A stretch of 64,000 nucleotides of DNA from Trinickia soli (lineage in GTDB: Bacteria; Pseudomonadota; Gammaproteobacteria; Burkholderiales; Burkholderiaceae), in contig NZ_PNYB01000001.1 in the NCBI RefSeq assembly GCF_002879855.1, forward strand, positions 434,001 to 498,000, given 5' to 3'. The first letter of the stretch is position 1. The number at the start of each line of letters is the position of its first letter. The translations under genes and the position numbers were made by a program. The notes beneath the pieces were generated by a model. The model was not told the DNA's origin, ran no database searches, and was given only the letters and a program-made list of their open reading frames with translations. Shown here piece after piece: positions 52,201-60,676 of this stretch.

Positions 52201-52710
52201 GCCGGCATTCAGGTATGCGGTCAATTGGGCCGCCGTGCTTTTGATCGCCTCGGCCGTAGGACGCAGATTGACGCTGGCCGCCGCAGTCGAACTGGCGCCC
52301 GCGGTCGAGGCCCCAGCCGCCGCGTGCATGGACCGAGCGACCTGCTCCAATGTTTTGGCGTCGAGCGACGACAGACGATTGTCCTTGGGCGACGAATCAC
52401 GGTAGGCTTCGAGCTCTTTCACCGCCCTGTCGACGGCATCGGCTGGCAGGTTCGAGCCCGATGGGCCGGACTGCATATCGTGTTGCACCTGAATGGTGAC
52501 CGCCGCTTGCCCCACGACGAGCGCTTCGTCGTCGCGGCACTTCCACGCAGCCTGCAGCGCCGTGGCCATCGAGTCCGCATCGACCGGTTTTGTGCCAATA
52601 CTCTTCGTCATCGCCAGATAGGCCTGACCAGCCGGAGCCGGCTCGGGGGCCGGCGGTGCGGCGGACAGGACGCGTGCCGCGCCCGACGGTCCTTCGGTCA
52701 GTAGTTCCAT
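49228..52710 (-). CDS. Large effector-like protein with DUF4781-like middle and SLOG-like C-terminus
   Basis: A 1160-residue protein without signal peptide or clear ribosome binding site. It has a Pro/Ala-rich N-terminus (PPAPEPAPAG) and long helical Ala-rich regions. The DNLYYDLNWSSKDGTHVV-like middle (around residues 610-640) resembles DUF4781 proteins. A hydrophobic patch (MVLFPVVGAISVAPFAVPLLG) follows at about residues 860-890. The last 180 residues form a Rossmann-like domain: KRVIVIGGYSGLGYADEAVVEQ, NLIVVGGSTSDGIGDIGYRVAKG and YFAYGGGDIARDELMEAQRRGIPTVI, recalling SLOG/LOG nucleotide-processing folds. A type III or VI effector is plausible but not shown. Confidence 0.55.
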   Translation of the reverse strand: MELLTEGPSGAARVLSAAPPAPEPAPAGQAYLAMTKSIGTKPVDADSMATALQAAWKCRDDEALVVGQAAVTIQVQHDMQSGPSGSNLPADAVDRAVKELEAYRDSSPKDNRLSSLDAKTLEQVARSMHAAAGASTAGASSTAAASVNLRPTAEAIKSTAAQLTAYLNAGADLPEALACISTQYGGVGCDALTLACAALHVQAPASLPTFLRNPGGSTPIVLAKATLTKYFDASTLERATQLMAANGYTRPIDTRAATAAMARLEADKQGTLQYSNDMSALRGALNDALNAATGERGIAWADDPFARDAWDMAEQVVAHQVMASATPSTGQSTTHNLLLALTELQALGAVADATPAHRRAESPSESKIHTDVARTDALTAQLEKLGLLTIDPVTQQLTAPENPYGFAPNSGVTSLDDWTLFNDITRDPSIATLKSDDINDVLGTTGTTSHESAQDAQSELRATSAVLAEFKSNGAFNYQELLAAALRSNSVQQRFSDLAGSVHEKHAVDEVHADAQILKSVGEPADADLIVALYQQKFQSRFEGLVAHGVWNNASGLSVLWEKNDAPRYAIDVGDAYAALGDATTPASQTAAGRSLLGVVAKRMGGNDFVGSSDGSDKYYDLNWSSKDGTHVVNPQLAQDIITSDPHSKTAKYIEEELPTLNRGDSTPSNVPPMASASADATQEAVTQPGTQVITSRSSLIDALGRAYRQTPLANAPADGQQYDGNDKVYGDTTLNQLADSVLASQDVTEPGNAAPIEITLLPMLYWNHASTDNGDQPAAPQQLQLVQVDGRAGRRFVGPADTKAYDSYDAWVQNNGLPKGTLVSQQFLTTAGTGVPAGVMDQTTTGPKQHLDNWQILLKAGEAMVLFPVVGAISVAPFAVPLLGPATTTGLRLVYFGLQTYYAGNAAYQAANAVQDVAANPTSWRTWLSGTMTTTLSALPYVKSLRGVRLDAGARALTTGASSEDPVLNQILQKIGDKRVIVIGGYSGLGYADEAVVEQAVRADLEQKVAAHGAENLIVVGGSTSDGIGDIGYRVAKGFSIDTLGIVSEEARQFGASAYCDDTIYVPDPGQTWSVLAPDGLSYMVTAAADGRGAYFAYGGGDIARDELMEAQRRGIPTVIHPQLAPDPAKLDAKVAKNPAFDGSPVQTSINDGRLRLEP

Positions 52711-52913
52711 CTTGGCATCTCGTGGGGCCGGTGCATAACAAACACGTGCGCTTGCCGGCAGGCGGAAAGGCTAGATTCTCCGTGCTTGATTGTGAGAGAA
52801 CAACTCCGGCTAAGCGTAGAACCGTGCGCTCAAAAGCGACGGAATTCCGAGGATCGTCCCTTGATAACACCGACATTCCATAATCGACGCATAGCAGCAA
52901 CTTGACCGCACAC

Positions 52914-53246
52914 CATGTACTACGCGATTTGCACGTACGGGGCGCCGTGGGCGTATGCCGACTTCACGGCGACGGCCATCCCACCGTCGCAAGTCGCCTG
53001 AACCTGTCGATGTACACGCGCGCGGGTTGCTACCTGGGCAGCAACGTCTCCGCGTCGTTGCCACCCGGCGATTCGAACTGGACGCCGCTCTCGGTCAGCA
53101 TCGCACTACCGGCTCAAGGCAACGCCCAGATTTGCGCCGGCGCGTTGCCGGCCTACGTCGAGATTCACTTGGAATCGGGTGCGCCTGCGGCAGCCGGCGG
53201 AGGCACGGTCTGGTTCGACGATGTCACGTTCGGCGAGACGCCTTAG
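52914..53246 (+). pseudogene. Frameshifted fragment of a secreted beta-sandwich protein
   Basis: Two reading frames join into one protein-like sequence. The first, from ATG 52914, reads YAICTYGAPWAYADFTATAI and stops just after 53000. The second continues LNLSMYTRAGCYLGSNVSAS and ends GGGTVWFDDVTFGETP at 53246. The W-F-D-D-V ending is usual for carbohydrate-binding jelly-roll modules. It looks like the tail of a lost gene. Confidence 0.4.
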
Positions 53247-53302
53247 CTTCCCGCAGCACCGGCCCATTCATCGAACCGGCACCGCGATCCGCTCTTCGTG
53301 CG

Positions 53303-55771
53303 TCACTGCTGCACTTGCCATTGCAATACCGGATGCGTCGCACCGGCCGGCATCGCCCAAACGCCGTTCTGCCCGAAGTCGTAGCCCGCAAACGAAGCCG
53401 TTTGTTGCATCTGCGCGCTGGTCAGTCCGTTTGCATCCGGCATGGGCTTGCCCGTATACACGCCCGCGGCAGCGCCCGTCGTGTCCTTGTTCCAATAGAC
53501 GTCATTGCCGATCGTGCCTTGATTGATCGAAGCAATGCCTGCTGGCGCAATACCGTTGTCGTTATTGACGGGCCCCGTGGCGAACGATTGCGTGATCGAG
53601 CCCAGGTTGTTCCACACGAGGCCGGCCGACCCGGACGTGCATCCGGGTCCCGGGCAATAAGTGAAATTTGTCGAGGTGCCGCCGGTCGCATACGATTGCG
53701 TGATCGTTCCGCCGTTGCCGCCCACGAGCCCGCCCGCGCCGCCTGCATAAGGCTCTACGCTCACGCCGCCGGTCGCGAACGATTGCGCGATGAGGCCATC
53801 GTTTTCCGCGGCGAGGCCACCTGCGTTCCCCGCGGAATCGATGCCCGCGCTGCTGGACGAGCGCAGGATGTTGCCGTAATTGATGCCCACCAATCCACCC
53901 GAGCTCGTCAAGTAGGCGGCGAGGTCGCCCGATTGCGCGACGTTGCCCGACGAATGACCGTAGGCAATCGTTCCGTTATTGACGCCGGCAAGCAGGCCGA
54001 TCGAAAAATATCCCCCCGCGCCCACTGAGCCGCCGCTCACGGTGATATCGCGTACAACGCCCGCCGTGCCGATCACGCCAAACAGGCCCTGCGCCTGCAA
54101 CGTATAGCCTTGCGGGTCGATCGGTCCGCCCTGCACCATCTGGATCAAATCCAATGAATCGACTTGATGCCCGCGTCCGTCGAATTGCCCGCTGAACGGA
54201 TGGTTGTAATCGCCGATCGGCACGAACGAGCCGTCGGTCGTCGAACCCGCATCGATATTCCTGCCCAGGGCGTAGTTCGCCGTTGGATCGGCGGCCACTT
54301 TCTTCAGGTCTCCTAACGAATTGACCAACCGATAACCCGTGATCTGCGTAACGAGCCCGCTATAGGGCGCTGCTTTCCATGTTGCGTTGGCCAGCAGAGA
54401 ACCCGGCGTGAAGCTGCCGTTCATATCGTAGAGGGCGGTGACGACGCCGGTGCTCCTGGACCAGTCGATGACGCCGTTATTCGTGATGCTGCCGCCATTA
54501 TCGATCGCTGCGGCATCGGCATTGAGCGTCAGATTGCCTGTGCCGCAGTTCTTCAATTTCGCGCCCGCTTCGATCGTCAACGAATGATAGGCGCCGAGTG
54601 TCAGCGAAGCCGCGCCGGTCCAATGAATCGACGACAGCACGTCAATATCGCCGGTGCCGCCCTGCGCGCCCGTTGCTTGCGCGTCGATCGACGTGCCGGC
54701 ACTCAAACTTCGGGCGAACGTGGCGGCGGCTCCGCTGTCGATCGCCAGATCGGGGGTCGTCACCTGCCACTTGCCGGCTTTGATCAACGGCTTGATGTCA
54801 TCGGAGCCGAGATCGAGCAGTGCGGCGTTCGTGTCGACGGCGCCCGCGCTGCCATCGGCGTTCTTCGCCTCGATCGTGCCACCGAGCGCGACCACGCCCG
54901 TTTCAGCAACCAGCCAGACATGTCCATCGCGTTTCGCGGTACCGGTCGCACGGATCGTCGTGTGCTCGCCCGCCAGCGCAAAGATGTTGCCATCGGCCGC
55001 TTGCAGGCTTACTTGCGCCGCGTCGATCGGCCCTGCGTTCTCGATGTTTCCGCCACTGCCCGTTTGCACGAACACTTGTCGCCCCGTGGACGAATCCTGC
55101 AATAACACGTTCTGCCCCACTGCCAGTTCGGCTGTGCCGTGCGGAGCGGAGATTCTTCCGGCGTTGACGACGCTATTGCCTGAAATCAGCATCACGTCGC
55201 CCCCCGTCGATCCCACGGTACCGAGGTTGATGACGCTGGCGTTCGAATCGCCTTTGAATGCAAGCGGATGGCCCCTCATGAAACCGCAATTGCAGGTATC
55301 GAGCGTCGAGGCGACAAAACGGCCGCCCGTGCTGACGAGCCCGCCAGGACCGATCAGGATGCCCTGCGGGTTGATCAAATACACGCTACCTGTGGCTGAC
55401 AACGTGCCGAAGATCGCGGAGGGATCGCCGCCCGTCACGCGGTTCAGCGTAGCGCCGCTGCCGTTGTCGAAGGTCACGCGGTTGCCGCTGCCGATGGAAA
55501 AATGCGACCAGTCGATTACGCCGCGGCTCGTCGTTTGATTGATCGTGAGCGCGGTCGCGCTGCCGCTGATCGATCCGGAGCCGGCGACGAACTGGCCGCC
55601 GCTTGGCAGGGCACCTGCGGCATAGGCCGGCGCGGTGGCCGCGCCCCAACTCCATAAGGCCACGGCCATCGGCACGAGAGCCGTAAGGGGGCGCCGTCGG
55701 ATGGTCCACCCCAGGTTGGCGAAATCTTTCCCGTGAGCCGTGTCTTCGCTCGATTGACTGATGACCTGCAT
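53303..55771 (-). CDS. TpsA-like exoprotein with filamentous haemagglutinin N-domain and GLUG repeats
   Basis: An 822-residue exported protein. An extended signal region (about 50 residues) ends near APAYAAGALPSGG. The haemagglutinin secretion domain follows: LTINQTTSRGVIDWSHFSIGSGNRVTF, TLNRVTGGDPSAIFGTLSATGSVYLINPQGILIG. The C-terminal 350 residues contain GLUG-type repeats (GLLAGVNNGTI, GGLVGINYGNI, GGLAAENDGLI, GGLVGGNGGTI). It should be secreted by a TpsB partner, but none is encoded in this window. Adhesin function is likely. Confidence 0.88.
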   Translation of the reverse strand: MQVISQSSEDTAHGKDFANLGWTIRRRPLTALVPMAVALWSWGAATAPAYAAGALPSGGQFVAGSGSISGSATALTINQTTSRGVIDWSHFSIGSGNRVTFDNGSGATLNRVTGGDPSAIFGTLSATGSVYLINPQGILIGPGGLVSTGGRFVASTLDTCNCGFMRGHPLAFKGDSNASVINLGTVGSTGGDVMLISGNSVVNAGRISAPHGTAELAVGQNVLLQDSSTGRQVFVQTGSGGNIENAGPIDAAQVSLQAADGNIFALAGEHTTIRATGTAKRDGHVWLVAETGVVALGGTIEAKNADGSAGAVDTNAALLDLGSDDIKPLIKAGKWQVTTPDLAIDSGAAATFARSLSAGTSIDAQATGAQGGTGDIDVLSSIHWTGAASLTLGAYHSLTIEAGAKLKNCGTGNLTLNADAAAIDNGGSITNNGVIDWSRSTGVVTALYDMNGSFTPGSLLANATWKAAPYSGLVTQITGYRLVNSLGDLKKVAADPTANYALGRNIDAGSTTDGSFVPIGDYNHPFSGQFDGRGHQVDSLDLIQMVQGGPIDPQGYTLQAQGLFGVIGTAGVVRDITVSGGSVGAGGYFSIGLLAGVNNGTIAYGHSSGNVAQSGDLAAYLTSSGGLVGINYGNILRSSSSAGIDSAGNAGGLAAENDGLIAQSFATGGVSVEPYAGGAGGLVGGNGGTITQSYATGGTSTNFTYCPGPGCTSGSAGLVWNNLGSITQSFATGPVNNDNGIAPAGIASINQGTIGNDVYWNKDTTGAAAGVYTGKPMPDANGLTSAQMQQTASFAGYDFGQNGVWAMPAGATHPVLQWQVQQ

Positions 55772-56015
55772 GGCGCCCCCTTGTCTCCGATGTTCGAATG
55801 TGTGCTTCCCGCTCGTGCCCTTTTTTCCCGGTCTGGCGGCACGATCAGAACGATAGCGGGCGCAGGGAAGTCATAGCGGAGCCGATGCCATCCGAATCAG
55901 CCAACCATTCGTCCTTTTCCGCCTTCCGCCTCCGCGAGACACGCGCGGGTTCCCCCGATTGACATGATTGCTTTTGGCAACTAAAACTATGCCAGAGGCA
56001 ACCAAGGAGACTGCC

Positions 56016-56939
56016 ATGGCCAGCGCTACTGTTCTCGACGAGCGTGCGGAAACCGTCCGCCGCTTCAATCGCTTTTACACGCGCCAGATCGGTGTCTTGC
56101 ACGAACACCTGCTCGATAGCGAGTTCTCGCTGACGGAAGTGCGGATTCTCTATGAGCTTGCGCATCGCAAAGGGATCACCGCTTCCGATCTGTGCCGCGA
56201 ACTCGGACTCAATGCGGGCTATGTGAGCCGCGTCATTGCCGGTTTCGAAAACAAAGGATTGCTCTTCAAGACGCGATCGACGACAGATGCGCGCGTCGCT
56301 CAATTGCAACTGACAGAAAAAGGGCAAGCGGCATTTCGACCATTGAACGAGGCATCGCGGCGTGAAGTCGGCGCGATGCTCGAACGGCTGGCCGAGCCGG
56401 CTCAGCTTCAGCTGGTCGATGCCATGGCGCAGATCCAGGCGTTGCTTGGCGAGGCGGAAACCTCGTATGTGCTGCGCGATCCGCGCCCCGGCGATATGGG
56501 TTGGATCGTCCATCGGCAGTCGGTCCTCTATGCACATCAGTACGGTTGGAATGCCGAATTCGAAGCGCTCGTAGCCGAGATCGTCGCAAAGTTCATCCGC
56601 GAGTTCGATCCGACGTCCGAGCGTTGTTGGATCGCAGAAAAAGACGGCAAAGCGGTGGGCTCGGTGTTTGTCGTTCGCGAAGACGCCGAGACGGCCAAAT
56701 TGCGCTTGCTCTACGTAGAAGCGAGCGCACGCGGCCTTGGAATCGGGCATCGCCTCGTCGACGAATGTCTGCGTTTCGCCAGGCTCGCCGGCTACAAGCG
56801 GATGAAGCTATGGACGAACAGCGTGCTGGTCGAGGCTCGGCGCATTTACGAACGGGCGGGTTTCGCATTGATCGAGGAAGAGCCGCATCACAGCTTCGGC
56901 AAAGATCTGATCGGGCAAATCTGGGCGAGAGATCTTTGA
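56016..56939 (+). CDS. MarR-GNAT fusion protein
   Basis: A 307-residue fusion; AAGGAG lies 6 nt before ATG 56016. Residues 1-145 are a MarR winged helix (ILYELAHRKGITASDLCRELGLNAGYVSRVIAGFENKGLL). Residues about 150-305 are a GNAT acetyltransferase with the acetyl-CoA loop ASARGLGIGHRLVDECL and ...RRIYERAGFALIEEEPHHSFGKDL. Such fusions are common in proteobacteria and may acetylate small molecules in response to a bound ligand. Confidence 0.9.
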   Translation: MASATVLDERAETVRRFNRFYTRQIGVLHEHLLDSEFSLTEVRILYELAHRKGITASDLCRELGLNAGYVSRVIAGFENKGLLFKTRSTTDARVAQLQLTEKGQAAFRPLNEASRREVGAMLERLAEPAQLQLVDAMAQIQALLGEAETSYVLRDPRPGDMGWIVHRQSVLYAHQYGWNAEFEALVAEIVAKFIREFDPTSERCWIAEKDGKAVGSVFVVREDAETAKLRLLYVEASARGLGIGHRLVDECLRFARLAGYKRMKLWTNSVLVEARRIYERAGFALIEEEPHHSFGKDLIGQIWARDL

Positions 56940-57039
56940 GGGCCGCATCGGCCGTTGCGATTGTGCAACGCCACATCCCCACTCGCACCAGCCAATTGGC
57001 GACTTCGGCCATTTTTTGTGCAATGCACTAGATTTCTCA

Positions 57040-57082
57040 TAGGGAAAACCCTAGAATTTGATCTAAGGAAAAACCCTTAGAT
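57040..57082. promoter_or_regulatory. Paired AAGGG/CCCTT-type palindromes upstream of a small gene
   Basis: TAGGG-AAAA-CCCTA at 57040-57053 and ATCTAAGG-AAAAAC-CCTTAGAT at 57061-57082, about 25 bp apart and 21 bp before the 52-aa gene. Two similar dyads with an A-rich centre look like tandem operators. Confidence 0.45.
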
Positions 57083-57102
57083 GCATTCAACCGGGAGTTG
57101 CC

Positions 57103-57261
57103 ATGAGCTTCGTTTTCGCCCTCGTCCAAAAGATCAACGATCTCTTCGTTTCGCCGCACCTGCCGCTCGATTCCGACTACTCGTTCGAAGCGCGTCATCG
57201 TGAAGCCGAGCGCGTTCGTCGCTCGCAGGCTACGGTGTTTGGCATTCGTCTCGTCGACTAA
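57103..57261 (+). CDS. Small hypothetical protein, 52 aa
   Basis: ATG 57103 has GGGAG 6 nt upstream, and a strong terminator follows the TAA. It opens MSFVFALVQKINDLFVSP with an amphipathic helix and continues with a charged helix (FEARHREAERVRRSQATVFGIRLVD). The well-formed expression signals argue that it is a real gene. I do not recognise the family. Confidence 0.7.
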   Translation: MSFVFALVQKINDLFVSPHLPLDSDYSFEARHREAERVRRSQATVFGIRLVD

Positions 57262-57277
57262 AACCGCAGTCAGGATG

Positions 57278-57306
57278 CGCCGCCGCCATGAATGCGGCGG
57301 CGTTTT
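57278..57306 (+). terminator. Rho-independent terminator
   Basis: Perfect 9-bp stem CGCCGCCGC / GCGGCGGCG with a 7-nt loop followed by TTTT, 17 bp after the stop of the 52-aa gene. Confidence 0.9.
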
Positions 57307-57427
57307 CATTGGGAGCCGCGCCTGCGGGCTTGCGCGCAAATACATCTGCTTACAGATGTCACCATTGCGCGGTCGTCCGCGAGGCAGCGTTCAGCGTTTT
57401 TGCAGACATCCTTCCCTGGAGTCTTTC

Positions 57428-58138
57428 ATGAACGCGAATCGCCCTTCGAATCCGTCCGCCGGTCGTATCCATCCCCTGGTCGCCGGCGCGGCCGTTGCGG
57501 TCATGCTGGTCAGTGCGACAGGCATTGCAGCGATGGCCGGCTGGCTGCCCACCTCGCACGCCGTCTCGACATCGCCCGAGCAAATTGCGGCGGCCGACAA
57601 GTCCAACATGCAAACGGCAAGCGCGCCGGTCACGGCGGCGCCTTCCTATAGCGCGCAGCGCGCATCGGTCAACGAAGCCGCGGAGCAAGCCCGGCGCCAT
57701 CATCACGTCGTCAAAGTCACGCCGGAACAAGCGCCGTCTTATGGCAATGCGGCGTACGGCAGCGCCGACGGTTACGGCACACACGCAACGCGTCCGGCGG
57801 CATATGACCCTGACGCAGGTGAAATCGTAGCGATCAATGCCGTACAGGCGCCCGAGCCGACGACGGGGGTCGGCGCTGTCGGCGGCGCAATTGCAGGCGG
57901 CTTGCTCGGCAACCAGATCGGCAACGGGCGGGGGCGCACGCTCGCGACGATAGCCGGCGCGGTCGGTGGCGGCCTGGCCGGCAACGGGATCGAACACGAA
58001 GTGCGCAAAGCCACGTCGTATCAGGTTCAAGTGCGGATGCAAGACGGCGGCTATCGCAACTTCACGTATTCGACCCAGCCCTCGTTCCAGCCCGGCGAGC
58101 ATGTCCGCGTCGTCGGCGGCTCTTTGACGGCAGCATGA
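57428..58138 (+). CDS. Glycine-zipper 2TM outer-membrane-type protein
   Basis: A 236-residue protein; GGAG precedes ATG 57428. It has one N-terminal membrane segment (LVAGAAVAVMLVSATGIAAMAGWL), a disordered Ala/Ser/His-rich periplasmic part, then a glycine-zipper domain (GVGAVGGAIAGGLLGNQIGNGRGRTLATIAGAVGGGLAGN). The C-terminal YQVQVRMQDGGYRNFTYSTQP..QPGEHVRVV is seen in SlyB/Rick17kDa-like proteins. It probably spans or attaches to the envelope with a structural role. Confidence 0.85.
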   Translation: MNANRPSNPSAGRIHPLVAGAAVAVMLVSATGIAAMAGWLPTSHAVSTSPEQIAAADKSNMQTASAPVTAAPSYSAQRASVNEAAEQARRHHHVVKVTPEQAPSYGNAAYGSADGYGTHATRPAAYDPDAGEIVAINAVQAPEPTTGVGAVGGAIAGGLLGNQIGNGRGRTLATIAGAVGGGLAGNGIEHEVRKATSYQVQVRMQDGGYRNFTYSTQPSFQPGEHVRVVGGSLTAA

Positions 58139-58237
58139 GCGGCGCTTAACCGAACCTTAAGCTTGGTCGACCACAATTGAATCGCATGCTGCGGGCCCTT
58201 ACGGTTCGCAGCCGACGCGAAACAGGAGGTACCGATC

Positions 58238-58561
58238 ATGAAACGCTCCTTACTGACAACCGTTATCGCTCTGGCACTGGCCCCGGCTGCGGCCATGGCG
58301 CAAACCCAAGGCCCCGATTCGCCGGTCACCCGCGCGCAGGTGATGAATCAACTGATCCAACTGCGGCAGAACGGCTACGTGCCGAGCAAAATCCACTATC
58401 CTGCCGATATCCAGGCCGCCGAGGCCCGCGTCGGCACGCAAGCCGGTGTCAGCACGACGGCTGTCAGCGACATGGGCGGTGCCACGGCCGGCACGGTGCA
58501 ATCGGGCTCGCCCGTCATGACGCCGAGCACAAGCTGGCGATCGATGTATGGGCGTCATTAA
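58238..58561 (+). CDS. DUF4148 exported protein
   Basis: A 107-residue protein with AGGAGG upstream. A cleavable signal peptide ends at AAAMAQ, then VTRAQVMNQLIQLRQNGYVPSKIHYPADIQAAEARV, the core of DUF4148, a periplasmic family expanded in Burkholderiaceae. Function is unknown. Confidence 0.88.
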   Translation: MKRSLLTTVIALALAPAAAMAQTQGPDSPVTRAQVMNQLIQLRQNGYVPSKIHYPADIQAAEARVGTQAGVSTTAVSDMGGATAGTVQSGSPVMTPSTSWRSMYGRH

Positions 58562-58609
58562 TCAGGTAATGCCTGCGTTGCGGCGCAGCGTCGCCGCAAC
58601 GGCTCACAC

Positions 58610-59299
58610 ATGAAAGTGCTCATCGTCGAAGATGACCCCGCCATTGCGGCCAATCTGTACGACTATCTGACAAGCCAGGGCTACCAAGCCGATCTGGCGA
58701 CCAATGGGACGAATGGGCTGCGCCTCGCGCTGGCCGATACATGGGACGCAATCCTGCTCGACCTCTCGCTGCCCGGCATGGACGGCCTTACGCTCTGTCG
58801 CCAGTTGCGCGAGCAAGCGCATCGGGACACGCCCGTTTTGATGTTGACCGCTCGCGATACGCTCGACGACAAGCTGACAGGATTCGGCCATGGGGCCGAC
58901 GACTACCTCGTCAAGCCATTCTCGCTCAAAGAGGTGGGTGCGCGGCTCGAAGCGCAGATCAAACGCTATCGCGGCCGCGTCGTCGCGCGTCAAATGCGCT
59001 TTGCCGACGTGCTGCTCGACGTCTCGACCCTTACCGTAGCGCGCTCGGGACGCCCGTTGCGCCTGCCGCCCAAATGCCTGCAACTGCTGCGGATACTGAT
59101 GCAGGACCCGGGCCGCGTCTTCGGTCGCACCGAGCTCGAGACTGAGGTATGGGGCGATGCGTTGCCCGACAGCGATACGCTGCGCTCGCACGTCTATTCG
59201 CTGCGTCGCGCGCTGACCGCTGACGGCGAAGAAGATCTCATCGAAACGGTCCACGGTATCGGCTATCGGCTCGTCGCTCCTCATGCGCGCGCGTCATAG
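58610..59299 (+). CDS. OmpR-family response regulator of the efflux operon
   Basis: A 229-residue regulator: receiver domain with MKVLIVEDDP, phospho-acceptor Asp51 in AILLDLSLPGMDG and Lys in YLVKPFSL, then a winged helix ending LRSHVYSLRRALTADG..LIETVHGIGYRL. It overlaps the kinase gene by 17 bp. Its position before the OMF-MFP-RND genes suggests it controls them. Confidence 0.92.
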   Translation: MKVLIVEDDPAIAANLYDYLTSQGYQADLATNGTNGLRLALADTWDAILLDLSLPGMDGLTLCRQLREQAHRDTPVLMLTARDTLDDKLTGFGHGADDYLVKPFSLKEVGARLEAQIKRYRGRVVARQMRFADVLLDVSTLTVARSGRPLRLPPKCLQLLRILMQDPGRVFGRTELETEVWGDALPDSDTLRSHVYSLRRALTADGEEDLIETVHGIGYRLVAPHARAS

Positions 59300-60596
59300 C
59301 CTTCGCTTCAAGGTCGCGGTGGGGTTCTCCGTGCTGACGATCGCGCTGCTCGTCGCACAGGCGCTGGGAGTGCGCGCGCTGGCCGAAGCGCAAGAAGAAC
59401 GGCTCATCACGGCGCTCGTCGACGATGACATGACCAGCGTCACCAAAGCCTATCGTTCCGATCCGGTGTTGCTCCCCCCGTTCGATGCGCGCATGCGCGG
59501 TTACGTCTCCACCGCCGACCGTTTGCCTGTCGCACTCCCCGCATCTGTCGCTGCCCTGCCCGACGGCGTCCACGAAATCATCCTGGACGGGCGGGAAATC
59601 CACGTCGCCGTAGCGCCGTTCGCCGCAGGGCGTTTGTACCGTGTCTATAACTTCAGCGCGTATGAACGGCGTTTCAAAGACGTCGTCGACGCGCTCATGG
59701 TCGTCACCGGTTTGTTCGCACTCCTGACGATCTGGCTGGCGTTCGGCTTGTCCGGGCTCCTGGTGCGGCAAGTGGCCGGTCTCGCGAAACAAGTGAAAAC
59801 GCTGGGCTCGGAGCCGTCTGCGCCGATTCAGCCGGGCAAATTCGACGAAACCGAACTCGTCGCACTCGTCGATGCATTCAACGATTACCATCGCCGCATG
59901 GCCGAGATGATCGCGCGCGAGAAAGAATTCACGGGCAACGTAAGTCACGAGCTGCGCACACCGCTCACGGCGATCAAAACGAGCTGCGAGCTGCTCGAGC
60001 AAGACGCGTCAATGGGGCACAAGGCGCGCACGCGTGTTGCTCAGATCGATCGTGCTGCCGACAATATGCGGCAATTTGTCAACGCATTGCTGACGCTCGC
60101 CAGAGAACCGGGTACGCGCGAGACCGTTTGCGTGCGCCTCGCCGCTGCGGTCGAAGAAGCGCTCGCGCCATTTTCCGATCGTCTCGCCGCCAAAGGCATC
60201 GAGATCACAGTCGAAATCCCACCGGATCAATCTGTCATGGCGAACCCATCCGCGCTGGCCATCGTGCTGTCGAATCTGATCGACAACGCCGAACGCCACA
60301 TGGAAGGCGGACGTTTGCGATTCAGTTACGACCAACGATGGTTGCGCATCGAGGACACGGGCTCCGGCATCGCGCCCGGCGCGGCGCCGCACGTCTTCGA
60401 TCGGTTCTACCAGGCGGACCCGCTTCCTGACGTGAGGCACGGCGTTGGCATTGGCCTCTCGATCGTCAAAAAGATCGCCGACCGTTATGGGTGGCGAATC
60501 GAACTCGAGAGCGCGCCGTCGCGCGGCACTTGCGTATCGCTGTTGCTGCCCGACGCTTCCCGCGCGCGGGTCACGTCGGCTTGCGACGCTTCTTGA
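59283..60596 (+). CDS. Sensor histidine kinase of the efflux operon
   Basis: A 437-residue inner-membrane kinase. TM1 lies at about residues 10-30 and TM2 at about 138-160 around a roughly 105-residue periplasmic domain. The phospho-acceptor is in NVSHELRTPLTAIK (His222), N box NLIDNAERHM, G1 EDTGSGIAPG, G2 GVGIGLSIVKKI. The ATG at 59283 lies inside the response-regulator gene, giving coupling. The ligand is unknown; metals are a common signal for this arrangement. Confidence 0.9.
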   Translation: MRARHSLRFKVAVGFSVLTIALLVAQALGVRALAEAQEERLITALVDDDMTSVTKAYRSDPVLLPPFDARMRGYVSTADRLPVALPASVAALPDGVHEIILDGREIHVAVAPFAAGRLYRVYNFSAYERRFKDVVDALMVVTGLFALLTIWLAFGLSGLLVRQVAGLAKQVKTLGSEPSAPIQPGKFDETELVALVDAFNDYHRRMAEMIAREKEFTGNVSHELRTPLTAIKTSCELLEQDASMGHKARTRVAQIDRAADNMRQFVNALLTLAREPGTRETVCVRLAAAVEEALAPFSDRLAAKGIEITVEIPPDQSVMANPSALAIVLSNLIDNAERHMEGGRLRFSYDQRWLRIEDTGSGIAPGAAPHVFDRFYQADPLPDVRHGVGIGLSIVKKIADRYGWRIELESAPSRGTCVSLLLPDASRARVTSACDAS

Positions 60597-60676
60597 CGAA
60601 AACTTCACACGCGGTTCGGTAGTATCGGCAGTCGAAGGATGCTCGCTTCGAGGACCCATCGATCCATACCTGCCCG

